From Prosthecodimorpha staleyi (GTDB lineage Bacteria > Pseudomonadota > Alphaproteobacteria > Rhizobiales > Ancalomicrobiaceae): DNA of 64,000 nt. Each line of letters starts with the position of its first letter. Position 1 is the stretch's first letter. The notes below the pieces were generated by a model. The model saw only the letters and a program-made list of their open reading frames with translations. It searched no databases and had not been told where the DNA came from. Made by a program: the position numbers and the translations under genes. The stretch spans positions 34,183 through 98,182 of the forward strand of contig NZ_JAHHZF010000016.1 of assembly GCF_018729455.1 (NCBI RefSeq), written 5' to 3'. This document shows, one piece after another, positions 40,486 to 49,710 of the stretch.

Positions 40486-42087
40486 TCAATCGATCTTGAC
40501 GTATTTCACGTAGAGCTGGTTCTCGGGCTGGACCTTGACCTCGATGCCCTTCTTCATGCCCCAGGCGAGCAACTGGTTGTGGATCGGGATGAACAAGGCC
40601 TCGTCCTTCACATGGGCGAGGATCTCGGCCAGCAGCTTGTCGCGCTTGGCGGTGTCGGTCTCGGTGCCGAGCGCCTCCATCTTCTTGTCCCAGTCCGGCT
40701 CGGTCACGCGGGTGGCGTTGTAGGCGCCGTAGACCTTGTCGCGGCTGTGGTAGATGGAGTCGAGCGTATAGGCCGCGTCGAACGAGGCGACGCCCCAACC
40801 GAGCATGTAGAAATCGGTCTCGTTCTTCAGGATGGTCGGCGTGTGCTGGGCCATCGGGCGGGCATCGAGCGTGACCTTGATGCCGATCTGGCCGAGGAAG
40901 CCGACGGTCGCCTGGCAGATCTTCTCGTCGTTGATGTAGCGGTTGTTCGGGCAGTTGAGCTTGACCCCGAAGCCCCCCGCATAGCCGGCCTCGGCCATCA
41001 GGGCCTTGGCCTTGGCGATATCCCATTTCGGATACTGATCGAGTTCCTTGGAATAGCCGTTCACGCCCGGCGGGATCAGGGTGCCGGACGGCGCCGACTG
41101 GCCGCCCATGACCACCTTCTGGATCGCCTCGCGGTTGATCGCCATCTCGATCGCCTTGCGTACGCGCTTGTCGGCGAAGGGATTCTTGCCCTTCACGTCC
41201 GAGGTGGCGAGTTCCGGGTCGCCGGCATTGAGTCCGTAGAAGATCGAGCGCACCTCCGGGCCGGTATTGACCTTGAGGTTCGCGGTCTGGGCGACGCGGT
41301 CGATGTCCTGGACCGGCATGTCCTGGACGAAATCGAGTTCGCCGGAGAGCAGGGCGGCGATGCGGGTCGGCGCGGAGGTGATCACGCTATAGACGACTTC
41401 GGTCGCCTGCAGCGGGAACTGGCCCTTGCCCCAATAGCCCTCGTTGAGCTTCATGACCGTCTTGGAGTCGGGCTCGCGCGACACCAGAATATACGGGCCG
41501 GTGCCGTTGGCATTGCGGACCGCGAAGGTCTCTTCCTTGTTCTTGAAATCCTGCGGCCGGGTGACCTTGTTGGCCTCCGCCCACTTCTGGCTCATCATGA
41601 AGATGTTGGTCAGCTGGTTGACCAGAAGCGGCATCGGCGCCTGCGTCTTCACATGGACCGTCAGGTCGTCGACCTTGACCACGTCGACGACGCCCGCCAG
41701 CGTCGTGCGGACGCCGGCGAGCGGGTCCATCGCGCGCTTCAGCGAGAAGACCACATCGTCGGCCGAGAAGGTGTCGCCGCTGTGGAACTTGACGCCGGGA
41801 CGGAGCTTGAATTCCCAGGTCTTCGCGTCCGCAGGCAGCAGACCCCAGGACAGCGCCAGTGCGGGAACGATCTTGCCGTCCTGATCGCGGTGGATCAGCG
41901 GCTCGTAGATCTGGTGCAGCAGGCCGAAGACCTGGTTGGAATTCTCTGTATGCGGGTCGAGCGTCGGGGCATCCTGGCCGCGCGCCCAGCGGAAGGGCTT
42001 GGCATCGGCCGGATCGGACAGGATCGGAACGGACAGGGCCGTCCCGGAAAGTGCGAGCGCGAGAACTACCGAAAGGTTGCGGATCAT
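40486..42087 (-). CDS. Oligopeptide ABC transporter substrate-binding protein (DppA/OppA family)
   Basis: 533 residues from the ATG at 42087, with AGGAGCCC upstream; the frame is open further but without a start signal. A signal peptide (MIRNLSVVLALALSGTALS, cleavage near ADA about residue 30) precedes the SBP_bac_5 fold. Family blocks are visible: DAPTLDPHTEN, GLLHQIYEPLIH, ADDVVFSLKRAMDP, and LNCPNNRYINDEKICQ, the latter with two cysteines near the binding cleft. It delivers a peptide-like or other amide ligand to the permeases downstream. It belongs to the same operon, although palindromic repeats between it and the permease genes probably act to set different expression levels. Confidence 0.92.
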   Translation of the reverse strand: MIRNLSVVLALALSGTALSVPILSDPADAKPFRWARGQDAPTLDPHTENSNQVFGLLHQIYEPLIHRDQDGKIVPALALSWGLLPADAKTWEFKLRPGVKFHSGDTFSADDVVFSLKRAMDPLAGVRTTLAGVVDVVKVDDLTVHVKTQAPMPLLVNQLTNIFMMSQKWAEANKVTRPQDFKNKEETFAVRNANGTGPYILVSREPDSKTVMKLNEGYWGKGQFPLQATEVVYSVITSAPTRIAALLSGELDFVQDMPVQDIDRVAQTANLKVNTGPEVRSIFYGLNAGDPELATSDVKGKNPFADKRVRKAIEMAINREAIQKVVMGGQSAPSGTLIPPGVNGYSKELDQYPKWDIAKAKALMAEAGYAGGFGVKLNCPNNRYINDEKICQATVGFLGQIGIKVTLDARPMAQHTPTILKNETDFYMLGWGVASFDAAYTLDSIYHSRDKVYGAYNATRVTEPDWDKKMEALGTETDTAKRDKLLAEILAHVKDEALFIPIHNQLLAWGMKKGIEVKVQPENQLYVKYVKID

Positions 42088-42350
42088 CACACAGGGCTCC
42101 TGTCCGAGGAAGCGCGGTGAATTTGGACGCAGCCGGGAACCGCGTCCAAATGCATCGCGCTTCATGCAGAATTTCTGAGGGCCAAATCTGCGTCCCGGCA
42201 TGCCGCCTGTACGCGCCCGCCCCCGACGGCCTCAGGGAATGTCCCGAGGCGCCGGCGACAGGCTAGCCCGAAGTCGAACCCGGCGGCAACCCTCCGTGCG
42301 TCATCGCCTTGGTGTTTCTTCAGTCGTAACACACGCTTGGGCCGGGCGAG

Positions 42351-42734
42351 TCAGCGACGTGTCAGGCGTTCCGTGCCGATCTTGGTGCCGCCCGTGTAGG
42401 TCCAAGCACCCAGCCAGCCGTCGCCGTCCTTGCCGTAGACGGCAATGCCGGTAGAGCTGCCCGAGCGGTATGCAACGGCAAAGAAGTTCTCGTTGCCGAC
42501 GGCGGTGCCGACGAACTTCTCGCGCGCGATCACCCAGGTGACCTTGAAGGCGTCGCCCTGCGGCTCGATCACCGCCACACCCGAGTAGCCGCCGCCGTCG
42601 GGTCCGCGCCCCTCCACGGTGTATTGCCCGACCGGATCGGCATGCGCCGGGGCCAGCGTCAGGGCGCCGAACAGCAGCACCCCGGACAGGGACTTTCCGG
42701 TCATGCGGACTGCGGATGCAAACGGGCTCTTCAT
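42351..42734 (-). CDS. Small secreted protein of unknown function
   Basis: 127 residues from the ATG at 42734, with GAGGGGG seven bases upstream. A signal peptide (KSLSGVLLFGALTLAPAHA, cleavage after AHA near residue 32) is clear. The mature part of about 95 residues is predicted all-beta, with regularly spaced strands (GQYTVEGRGPDGGGYSG, FKVTWVIAREKFVGTAVG, FFAVAYRSGSSTGIAVYG, WLGAWTYTGG). It resembles small lipocalin-like periplasmic proteins common in Hyphomicrobiales. No catalytic motif and no cysteine is seen. It stands alone between divergent or unrelated genes; function is unknown. Confidence 0.72.
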   Translation of the reverse strand: MKSPFASAVRMTGKSLSGVLLFGALTLAPAHADPVGQYTVEGRGPDGGGYSGVAVIEPQGDAFKVTWVIAREKFVGTAVGNENFFAVAYRSGSSTGIAVYGKDGDGWLGAWTYTGGTKIGTERLTRR

Positions 42735-42995
42735 GGCAGTTCCCCCTCGCGGTTGCCTCGGGCCGTCGGAATCGCGCCGAGCGTCAGCCGGGCCGGAAGC
42801 GTCGCGCGAACCGGATCGGTATGCAATCGCGGCGCTTGCCGGAAATCCGCTGTCGGCCGGATTCACGTCCCGTTGAGGCTGCCGCAAGGATGTCGGCCGG
42901 CCGGGCCGTCCTGCAAACCCGATGGCAAGGCGCGGAATGGTAGCGGCATCGGGTGGAGGCCCGCGCGGGCCGCCCGGCTATCCCATGGAGTCAGC

Positions 42996-44213
42996 ATGTC
43001 GTTGCGCCATCGCCTTCTCGCGTTTGCGGCCTTCCTCGCCACGGCGGCGATTGTCGCGGCCATCGCCTGGCGCGGCCTGCACGAGCCGGCCGACACCAAC
43101 AGCTTCACGCTGCTGGCCGACGCCTTCCTGAACGGCCGGTTCGACTTCAAGGGCTGCTACGATTTCGAATGCGTGCGCTCGGGCGGCAAGACCTACCTGA
43201 TCCAGCCGCCGTTCCCGGCGGTCCTGTCGATGCCGCTGGTCGCCGCCTTCGGACTGCACGTCCACTACTACATCTTCTTTGCTGCGGCGCTGACGGCGCT
43301 GACGCTTCTCGTCTGGTGGCGCGTCTTCATGCGCCTCGGCACCGAACCGGCGACCGCCGGCTGGCTGCTGGTCGCCATCTTCGCCTCCACGCCGCTCGCC
43401 TATTCGGTCGTCCGCTCGGATGGCGTGTGGCTGTTCGCCCATGTGGTCGGCTTCCTGATGGCCTCGCTCGCGGTCCACGAGGCGCTGGCGGGCCGGGTGG
43501 TGATGGCCGGTCTCGCCCTCGGCTGTGCCTTCCTCAGCCGGCAGATGACGCTGTTCATGTTCCCCTTCGTCTTCGCCATCGCGCTGACCGTCCAGGCGCG
43601 GCTGCTGCCGCCCTCGCGCGAGACGATCGTCAAGGGCCTGAAGATGGGGCTGGCCTTCTCGCTCGCCGTCGTCTTCTACCTCTTCTACAACTGGTCGCGC
43701 TTCGGCCTGCCGATGGAGACCGGCCACAACATCCTGGCCGCCCAGGCCGCGACCAGCCCCGACATCACGCCGCTGGTCTACCGCCTGCGCGACATCGGCG
43801 TCTTCTCGAAGGACTACGTGGTCTTTAATTTCTTCTACATGTTCCTGCAGGGCTTCCATGCCCAGTTCACCGGCCCGACCATGCTGAAGCTGGAGGGGCT
43901 CGACCCGTTCGGCGCCTCGTTCCTGGCGGCGAGCCCGTTCCTGCTGTTCCTGTTCTTCTGCCCACGCGACCGCACCATCTGGTTCGGCGCGCTGGCCGTA
44001 TTGCCGGTGGTGCTGTGGCTGCTGTTCTACCATTCGAACGGGTTCAAGCAGTATAACGGCATCCGCTACATGCTCGACTTCCTGCCCGTGCTGATGGTCT
44101 TCCTGGCGCGCGCGGTGCGGCCCGAGTTGCGCCCGGCCTTCGGACTGCTGGTCACCTGGGGCGTTCTGCTCAACCTCGCCACCATCGGTGTGCTCGCCGT
44201 CACGCGCGGCTGA
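42996..44213 (+). CDS. Polytopic membrane protein, GT39/ArnT-like glycosyltransferase candidate
   Basis: 405 residues from the ATG at 42996, with GGAG shortly upstream. The frame is open 370 bases further 5', but that part is not protein-like. About ten transmembrane segments are visible. The first loop contains DTNSFTLLADAFLNGRFDF, resembling the first periplasmic loop of PMT/ArnT-type GT-C glycosyltransferases, where acidic residues bind the lipid-linked sugar. Two cysteines in GCYDFECVRSGG could form a disulfide in that loop. The C-terminus has the YNGIRYMLDFLPVLM pattern. Sugar donor and acceptor are unknown; no LPS or lipid A gene is adjacent. A non-enzymatic transporter cannot be excluded. 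Confidence 0.75.
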   Translation: MSLRHRLLAFAAFLATAAIVAAIAWRGLHEPADTNSFTLLADAFLNGRFDFKGCYDFECVRSGGKTYLIQPPFPAVLSMPLVAAFGLHVHYYIFFAAALTALTLLVWWRVFMRLGTEPATAGWLLVAIFASTPLAYSVVRSDGVWLFAHVVGFLMASLAVHEALAGRVVMAGLALGCAFLSRQMTLFMFPFVFAIALTVQARLLPPSRETIVKGLKMGLAFSLAVVFYLFYNWSRFGLPMETGHNILAAQAATSPDITPLVYRLRDIGVFSKDYVVFNFFYMFLQGFHAQFTGPTMLKLEGLDPFGASFLAASPFLLFLFFCPRDRTIWFGALAVLPVVLWLLFYHSNGFKQYNGIRYMLDFLPVLMVFLARAVRPELRPAFGLLVTWGVLLNLATIGVLAVTRG

Positions 44214-44318
44214 TTTTTGTACGAGGAATTACAGGCGCGCGTCGGCTGCCCCCTTGCGGTCTGGCGCGACCTCGGCTCCGATGGCGGTCCCGAACGACAA
44301 GAAACTCGGAAACGCCTC

Positions 44319-45239
44319 ATGAGCGACTATGTCATCCTGGATCCGCGCTTCAACGCCCTGATCATCGGCCATGTGAAGCTCGAGAAGCTCTATACCGGCT
44401 GCCGCTGGGCGGAGGGGCCGGTCTATGTCCCGCTGTCGCGGCAGCTGATCTGGTCCGACATCCCGAACGACCGGCTGATGCGCTACGACGAGGCCGACGG
44501 CTCGGTCGCGGTGTTCCAGACCCCGTGCGGCTATCACAACGGCCACACGCTCGATCACGAGGGCCGGGTAATCGCCTGCGAGCATGGCGGCCGGCGCGTG
44601 TCACGGCTCGGCCATGACGGCCGCTGGACCGCGCTCGCGACCCACTACCAGGGCAAGCGGCTGAACTCGCCGAATGACGCGGTGGTCAAGTCGGACGGTT
44701 CGATCTGGTTCACCGATCCGAGCTACGGCATCGACACCAACTACGAAGGTTTCCAGGCCGAGCCCGAGATCGGCGGCTGCTACGTCTACCGCCTCGATCC
44801 GGCGACCGGCGACGTGACCGCCGTGATCACCGACATGGTGCGCCCGAACGGGCTCGCCTTCTCGCCCGACGAGACGATCCTCTATGTCGCCGACACCGGT
44901 GCGACCCATGTTCCCGGCCATCCGGCCGAGATCCGCGCCTATACGGTCGCGGCGGACGGCCATTCGGTCGTCGCGGGCTCGGGCCGGCGCTTCTCGCTGT
45001 GCGGCTTCGGCCTCTATGACGGCTTCCGGGTCGACCGGGGCGGCCATATCTGGACCTCGACCGGCAACGGCGTCGACTGCTACCACCCGGACGGCACGCT
45101 GCTCGGCCAAATCCCGATCCCCGAACTGGTCTCCAACGTTGCCTTCGGTGGTCCCAAGCGCAACCGCCTCTACATCACCGCCCAGACCTCGCTCTACTCC
45201 ATCTTCCTGAACGCCCACCCGGCCGGTTGGCAAGGGTAA
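44319..45239 (+). CDS. SMP-30/gluconolactonase/LRE family hydrolase
   Basis: 306 residues from the ATG at 44319. The six-bladed propeller fold is indicated by repeated D-G turns. Metal ligands typical of the family are present: Glu in WAEGPVY, Asn in NSPNDAVVKSDGSIWFTDP, Asn in RPNGLAFSPDE and Asp in YDGFRVDRGG. Enzymes of this group hydrolyse sugar lactones, often in sugar-acid catabolism. There is no signal peptide, so it is cytoplasmic. No sugar dehydrogenase or transporter adjoins it, so the lactone is unknown. It is followed by a 500-base repeat region. Confidence 0.88.
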   Translation: MSDYVILDPRFNALIIGHVKLEKLYTGCRWAEGPVYVPLSRQLIWSDIPNDRLMRYDEADGSVAVFQTPCGYHNGHTLDHEGRVIACEHGGRRVSRLGHDGRWTALATHYQGKRLNSPNDAVVKSDGSIWFTDPSYGIDTNYEGFQAEPEIGGCYVYRLDPATGDVTAVITDMVRPNGLAFSPDETILYVADTGATHVPGHPAEIRAYTVAADGHSVVAGSGRRFSLCGFGLYDGFRVDRGGHIWTSTGNGVDCYHPDGTLLGQIPIPELVSNVAFGGPKRNRLYITAQTSLYSIFLNAHPAGWQG

Positions 45240-45338
45240 CGGGGCGATCCGGCGGTGGCTTGATTGGGGCATTGACCGTCTCTTGCGCCGGGCGACGATG
45301 CTTGGGAGGGCCAGCGCGTGATCCAGTCAGCGTTTGTG

Positions 45339-45648
45339 CAATCCCTCAACGGGTTAAGCCCTTCTCCCTCCGCAGGGGGCGAAGGGGAAGGAGACGGGGG
45401 GTGGGGCGTCGATTTCCTCGATCCCTCAACGCGTTACCCCTTCGCCCCCCAAGGGGGGAGAAGGTGCCCGAAGGGCGGATGAGGGGGGCGATCGAGCGGA
45501 TATATGCCGAAGTGGCGGTCCAGTCGCCGGCCCTGCCAACCCGGACCGCCGGCTTTTCGCTATGCGGCAGCATCCAGGCCCCCTCATCCGGCCTTCGGCC
45601 ACCTTCTCCCCCCCTTTCGGGGGCGAAGGGGAAGGGGGCGCAGGATCG
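45339..45648. repeat. RIME-like palindromic repeats with ATCCCTCAACG boundary motif
   Basis: Three units of the family seen at 40 kb: 45361-45400 (partial), 45436-45489 and 45579-45648 (inverted). Two are immediately preceded by ATCCCTCAACGGGTT (45341) and ATCCCTCAACGCGTT (45421). The same boundary motif flanks a different repeat family near 60 kb. The remaining parts of the gap 45240-45741 contain no gene. Confidence 0.78.
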
Positions 45649-45741
45649 CGGGGGCTGTTCGGCCGGCGCGCCGGCCCCCCATCAGGCCCGGTCGCCAACG
45701 GCGGCGGGGGGCGCCGAGGCACCCGTCAACGCGCCGGATCG

Positions 45742-47172
45742 TCAGGCGGCCCTTCCGGACGGCACCGCGTAGGGCGACAGACTGCGCTTCAGGAAGCGGC
45801 CGTCGGTCTTGGCGCCGAGGATCCGACCTTCCTCGCAGACGACGGCGCCGCGCAGGATGGTCATGACCGGCCAACCGGTTACGGCGAGACCTTCATACGG
45901 CGTATAATCCGAGTTGTGGTGCATCAGCGACTGGCTGATGGTCTCCCGGCGGTTCGGGTCCCAGAGCACGATGTCGGCATCGAAGCCGACGCCGATCGAG
46001 CCCTTGTGGGGGTAGAGGCCGTAGATCTTGGCGTGGTTGGTCGAGGTCAGCGCGACGAACTCGTTGACGGTGATGCGGCCCTCGGCGACGCCCTTGGAAT
46101 AGAGGATCGGCAGGCGGGTCTCGACGCCCGGGATGCCGTTCGGCACCCACCGGAAAGAGGTGCGCGCCTTGGGGTTCAGCTTGCCCTGGCTGCCCTCGTA
46201 GAAGAACGGGCAGTGATCCGACGAGAAGGTCTGGAACACACCGCCGCGGATGCCCTCCCAGATCGCCTCCCAGGAGGCATGGTCGCGCGGGGGCGGCGAG
46301 CAGACATACTTGCCGCCGGTCTCGTCCATGTTGAGACCCTTGAGGTCGTCGGCGGTCAGCGCGACATATTGCGGGCAGGTCTCGCCATAGACCTTGAGGC
46401 CCTTCTGCTGCGCCCAGCGGATCTGCTCCATCGGCTCGCGCCCGGAGACGTGGACGATCATGATCGGCACGTCGAGCAGTTCGCCATGGCTGATCGCCCG
46501 GTGGGTCGCCTCGCGCTCGACCACCTGCGGGCGCGACACGGCGTGATAGTAGGGCGCCGTCTTGCCGGCGGCTTCCAGCCGCTCGGTCATGAACTTGATC
46601 GAGTCGTAGCCCTCGCAATGGACCATGACCAGCGCGCCGCAGCCGCGCGCGCAATCGAACACCTCGAGCAGCTGCCGGTCGTTCAGCACCAGGTCGTCAT
46701 AGGTCATGAAGACCTTGAACGACGAATAGCCGTCCTCGACCAGCGACGGCAGTTCCTGGCCGAGCACGGTCGGGGAGGGGTCGGAGATGATCAGGTGGAA
46801 GCCGTAGTCGCAGTAGGATTGCCCGTCGGCTTGCCTGTGATAGTCCATCACCGAGGCCCGGAGCGAGGCGCCGCGCGGCTGCAGGGCGAAGGGCAGGAGC
46901 GTGGTGTTGCCGCCCGCGATCGCCGAGCGGGTGCCGGTCTCGAAGCCGTCCGCCATGGCCGGGCCGCCGAAGGCCGGCTGGGCGAGATGGACATGGCTGT
47001 CGATGCCGCCGGGCATGACCAGCAGTCCGGCCGCGTCGATGGTCTTCGCGCCGCCGGTCAGCGCCTCGGCCAACGCGACGATCTTGCCGCCGCGAATGCC
47101 GACATCGGCGCGCATGGTGTCGGCGGCGGTGACCACCGTGCCGCCGCGGATGACGAGATCGTAGTCGCTCAT
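45742..47172 (-). CDS. hydA: Dihydropyrimidinase / D-hydantoinase
   Basis: 476 residues. The binuclear zinc site is complete: His60 and His62 in GGIDSHVHLA, the carboxylated Lys153 in SSFKVFMTYD, His185 in VMVHCEG, His241 in VHVSG and Asp319 in SSDHCPF. Such enzymes open dihydrouracil, dihydrothymine or 5-substituted hydantoins to N-carbamoyl products. It is the last gene of an operon that also contains a hydantoin racemase, a GNAT protein and a polyamine-type ABC transporter. The racemase points to 5-monosubstituted hydantoins rather than pyrimidines as substrate. No carbamoylase (which would complete amino acid formation) is in the window. The intergenic gap to the GNAT gene is 31 bases. 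Confidence 0.93.
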   Translation of the reverse strand: MSDYDLVIRGGTVVTAADTMRADVGIRGGKIVALAEALTGGAKTIDAAGLLVMPGGIDSHVHLAQPAFGGPAMADGFETGTRSAIAGGNTTLLPFALQPRGASLRASVMDYHRQADGQSYCDYGFHLIISDPSPTVLGQELPSLVEDGYSSFKVFMTYDDLVLNDRQLLEVFDCARGCGALVMVHCEGYDSIKFMTERLEAAGKTAPYYHAVSRPQVVEREATHRAISHGELLDVPIMIVHVSGREPMEQIRWAQQKGLKVYGETCPQYVALTADDLKGLNMDETGGKYVCSPPPRDHASWEAIWEGIRGGVFQTFSSDHCPFFYEGSQGKLNPKARTSFRWVPNGIPGVETRLPILYSKGVAEGRITVNEFVALTSTNHAKIYGLYPHKGSIGVGFDADIVLWDPNRRETISQSLMHHNSDYTPYEGLAVTGWPVMTILRGAVVCEEGRILGAKTDGRFLKRSLSPYAVPSGRAA

Positions 47173-47203
47173 GGTCTGCTCCCAGGGGCGCGGCGGGGCG
47201 CCG

Positions 47204-48049
47204 TCAGCCCAGTTCGAAGGTGGTGATGCCGAAGATGCGGGACAGCGGCAGGCCGGGATCGGCGCCGCGATACATGCGTGCCGTCTCGAAGACCGGCACC
47301 AGTCCGTGCCGCTCGGCGAGCGCGACCGCCGCCGCATTCGGCGCGGGCGTGTCGAGCGCGATGGTCGCGCCGTCGGCCTCCGCGGCGAGGGCCAGGAACA
47401 GGGCCTCCGCGCCGGCCGCGTCGTCGGCGAAGAGCGGGCCGATCTTGTAGCCGGTGCGGCAGGGGCGGATCGTGCCATATCCGGCGAGCCGGCCGTCCTC
47501 GACCAGGTGGCGGGTGACGCGACCCGCCGAGCCGTCGGTCCAGGCGGCGAGGAAGCCGGGCCGGTCGAAGCCGAAGGCTGCCCGGTCATAGGCCACGAGT
47601 GCCGCGCGATCGTCCGGGCCGGGCGCGCGGATGCGCGGATCGGCTGGAGCAGGGGCGGCGACGATACCGGCGTGGCGGATGGAGCGGTGGGCGAGGACGA
47701 AGCCCGACTTCGCATAGTTTGCCTGCTGGGCGACGACGCCGTCGAGGCCGACCGTGCGGTCGCCGAGCCGCGCCATGCCCGCCGTCCAGGTCGCCCAGCC
47801 GAAACCGCGGCCGCGGAACTCCGGCCGGCAGATATAGAAGCCGAGAAAGCCGTAGGCCGGGCCATAGGTCACGACCGAGATGCAGGCGACCGGTTCGCCG
47901 TCGAGGCGGGCGAGGAGGAAGCCGCCTGGATCGGCGGCGAGGAAGGGCGCGGCATCGCCGAGCCCGGGATTCCAGCCCTCGGCCGCCGCCCACTCGGCCA
48001 TCACGGCGAGCCCGGCGGCGTCCGCGGGCGCGATCGCGAGCCCGGTCAC
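47204..48049 (-). CDS. GNAT family N-acetyltransferase (YitH-like, tandem domain)
   Basis: 281 residues from a GTG at 48049, whose GTGA overlaps the racemase stop. The N-terminal half is a GNAT fold with the acetyl-CoA motif RPEFRGRGFG (about 79-88) and a preceding FLGFYI strand. The C-terminal half is a second, degenerate GNAT-like domain of the Acetyltransf_18 type (PNAAAVALAERHGLVPV, then RMYRG). In a hydantoin operon it could acetylate the released amino acid or amine, or detoxify a by-product. This is speculation from position. Such acetyltransferases are often promiscuous, so the acceptor cannot be inferred. Confidence 0.85.
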   Translation of the reverse strand: MTGLAIAPADAAGLAVMAEWAAAEGWNPGLGDAAPFLAADPGGFLLARLDGEPVACISVVTYGPAYGFLGFYICRPEFRGRGFGWATWTAGMARLGDRTVGLDGVVAQQANYAKSGFVLAHRSIRHAGIVAAPAPADPRIRAPGPDDRAALVAYDRAAFGFDRPGFLAAWTDGSAGRVTRHLVEDGRLAGYGTIRPCRTGYKIGPLFADDAAGAEALFLALAAEADGATIALDTPAPNAAAVALAERHGLVPVFETARMYRGADPGLPLSRIFGITTFELG

Positions 48050-48804
48050 GCGCCGTCCCCCGCCGCGCCGCCCCCGACCGCAAACGGGGCGAAGATGCCG
48101 ACATAGGGCTTCGGCGGCGGCGGCGCATAGCCGCCGAGCTTGGATGTCCTCACGCCGAGCCGGACCAGGCTTTCCGCGAGCGTCACGGCGGCGGCGACGC
48201 CGTCGATCACCGGCAGGCCGTGCTTGGCGGACAGGTCGGCGGCGAGATCGGCCATGCCGGCGCAGCCGAGCACGATCGCCTCGGCATGGTCGTCGCGCTT
48301 GGCCGCCTCGATCTCGGCGGAGATGCGCTCGACGCCGCCGGACGCCGGATCCTCGAGCGCCAGCACCGGAATGCCGGCCGCGCGCACCTTGGCGCAGCGC
48401 GTGGCGAGGCCGTAGCGGACCAGATTGTGCTCCATCACCGGGATGGCCAGCGCCAGCGTGGTGACGACGGCGAACTTGCCGGCGACGAGGCTCGCGACAT
48501 GGTAGGCGGCCTCGCCGATGCCGATCACCGGCGCCCGGGCCAACTGGCGGGCGGCATCGAGGCCGGTATCGTCGAAGCAGGCGATGACATGGGCATCCGC
48601 GCCGAGCGCCTCGGCCTCGCGGATGCGCGCCAGCATGCCCGGAATGGCGTAGGCCTCGTCGTAATAGCCCTCAATCGAGACCGGCCCCATCACTGGCTGG
48701 GTGGCACTGATCTGCGTCCCCGGTGAGGCGACGGCGCGCGCGGCATGATCGATCTTGTCGGTGAAGGAGCGGCTGGTATTCGGATTGACGACGTGGATCA
48801 GCAT
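48046..48804 (-). CDS. Hydantoin racemase (Asp/Glu racemase superfamily)
   Basis: 252 residues; ATG at 48804 overlaps the permease stop as ATGA. The two catalytic cysteines are Cys76 (IACFDDTGLDAAR) and Cys181 (VLGCAGMADL). These are the positions reported for well-studied hydantoin racemases of Pseudomonas and Sinorhizobium. The NPNTS motif near the N-terminus is the family signature. The enzyme interconverts D- and L-5-monosubstituted hydantoins in the cytoplasm, feeding the stereoselective hydantoinase encoded two genes on. The strict coupling to the transporter genes suggests that uptake and turnover of the same compound are co-controlled by the divergent GntR protein. Confidence 0.9.
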   Translation of the reverse strand: MLIHVVNPNTSRSFTDKIDHAARAVASPGTQISATQPVMGPVSIEGYYDEAYAIPGMLARIREAEALGADAHVIACFDDTGLDAARQLARAPVIGIGEAAYHVASLVAGKFAVVTTLALAIPVMEHNLVRYGLATRCAKVRAAGIPVLALEDPASGGVERISAEIEAAKRDDHAEAIVLGCAGMADLAADLSAKHGLPVIDGVAAAVTLAESLVRLGVRTSKLGGYAPPPPKPYVGIFAPFAVGGGAAGDGA

Positions 48805-49709
48805 CAGACGAGCCCCGAACCGGCATCGGATCCCTGCCGCTCCTGCCGCTTCTGCAGCAGACGGATGGCATAGAGCGCGGCGAAGATGACCAGGAAGGAG
48901 ACCGCGCTCGTGACCGTGCCGAGGGCGTAGATGTCCGGCTTGGTGACCGTGGTGGTCAAGCCCTGCAATTCGAGGGGCAGGGTGTTGACCGAGCCGATCG
49001 CCTGGCTGGAGCGGGCGAGTTCGTCCCACGACAGGGTGAAGCCGAACAGCCCGATGCCGACCACGGAGGGGAGGATGATCGGCAGCACGACATGCCGGAA
49101 GGTCTGCCAGGGCGTGGCGCCGAGGTCGCGCGCGGCCTCTTCCAGGCGGCCGTCAAAGCGGTTGAAGATGGCGAACATGATCAAGAGGCCGAAGGGCAGC
49201 GTCCAGGTCAGATGCGCGCCGAGCCCGGAGGTGAACAGGCCCATGCCGGTGGTCCACTCCTCGGCGAGCTTCGCAAAGCCCCAGTCGGCGGCATGCAGCT
49301 TGACGGCGTCGTCGAGCACGCGGAATTCGAGCGCGATGCCGAGCGAGGTGATGATCGAGGGCACGATCAGGCTGGCGATGGCGGTGTAGAACAGGAAAGC
49401 GGAGCCCGCGAAGCGCTTGCGGAAGGCCATGCCGGCGGCGACCGAGAACACCACGGTGATCATCATCACGACCAGGCCGAGCTTCAGCGAGCGCCAGAAG
49501 GCCGCGCCGATGTCGACGATGCCGCCGCCGCCGAACAGCTTGGCGAACCAGGTCAACGAGACGCCGTTCATCGGGAAGGTCAGCCCGCCCTCCGGCCCCT
49601 GGAAGGAGAGCACGTAGATGGCCAGCATCGGCCCGTAGAGAAACAGCACGTAGAGCGTGAAGACGAAAGCCAGGATGTAGAAGCTCAGCGGACGGCCTTC
49701 GCGCAGCAT
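48804..49709 (-). CDS. ABC transporter permease, spermidine/putrescine type (PotC-like)
   Basis: 301 residues with about six membrane helices. The EAA loop is EEAARDLGATPWQTFRHVVLP, preceded by the conserved cytosolic block; the loop length suits PotC/YdcV permeases. The N-terminal helix FYILAFVFTLYVLFLYGPML is followed by a periplasmic loop. It pairs with the permease immediately upstream (one base apart), binding protein and ATPase to form a full importer. Sequence type alone suggests polyamine-like substrates, but the operon context points to hydantoins or related ureides. Confidence 0.9.
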   Translation of the reverse strand: MLREGRPLSFYILAFVFTLYVLFLYGPMLAIYVLSFQGPEGGLTFPMNGVSLTWFAKLFGGGGIVDIGAAFWRSLKLGLVVMMITVVFSVAAGMAFRKRFAGSAFLFYTAIASLIVPSIITSLGIALEFRVLDDAVKLHAADWGFAKLAEEWTTGMGLFTSGLGAHLTWTLPFGLLIMFAIFNRFDGRLEEAARDLGATPWQTFRHVVLPIILPSVVGIGLFGFTLSWDELARSSQAIGSVNTLPLELQGLTTTVTKPDIYALGTVTSAVSFLVIFAALYAIRLLQKRQERQGSDAGSGLV

Positions 49710-49710
49710 G

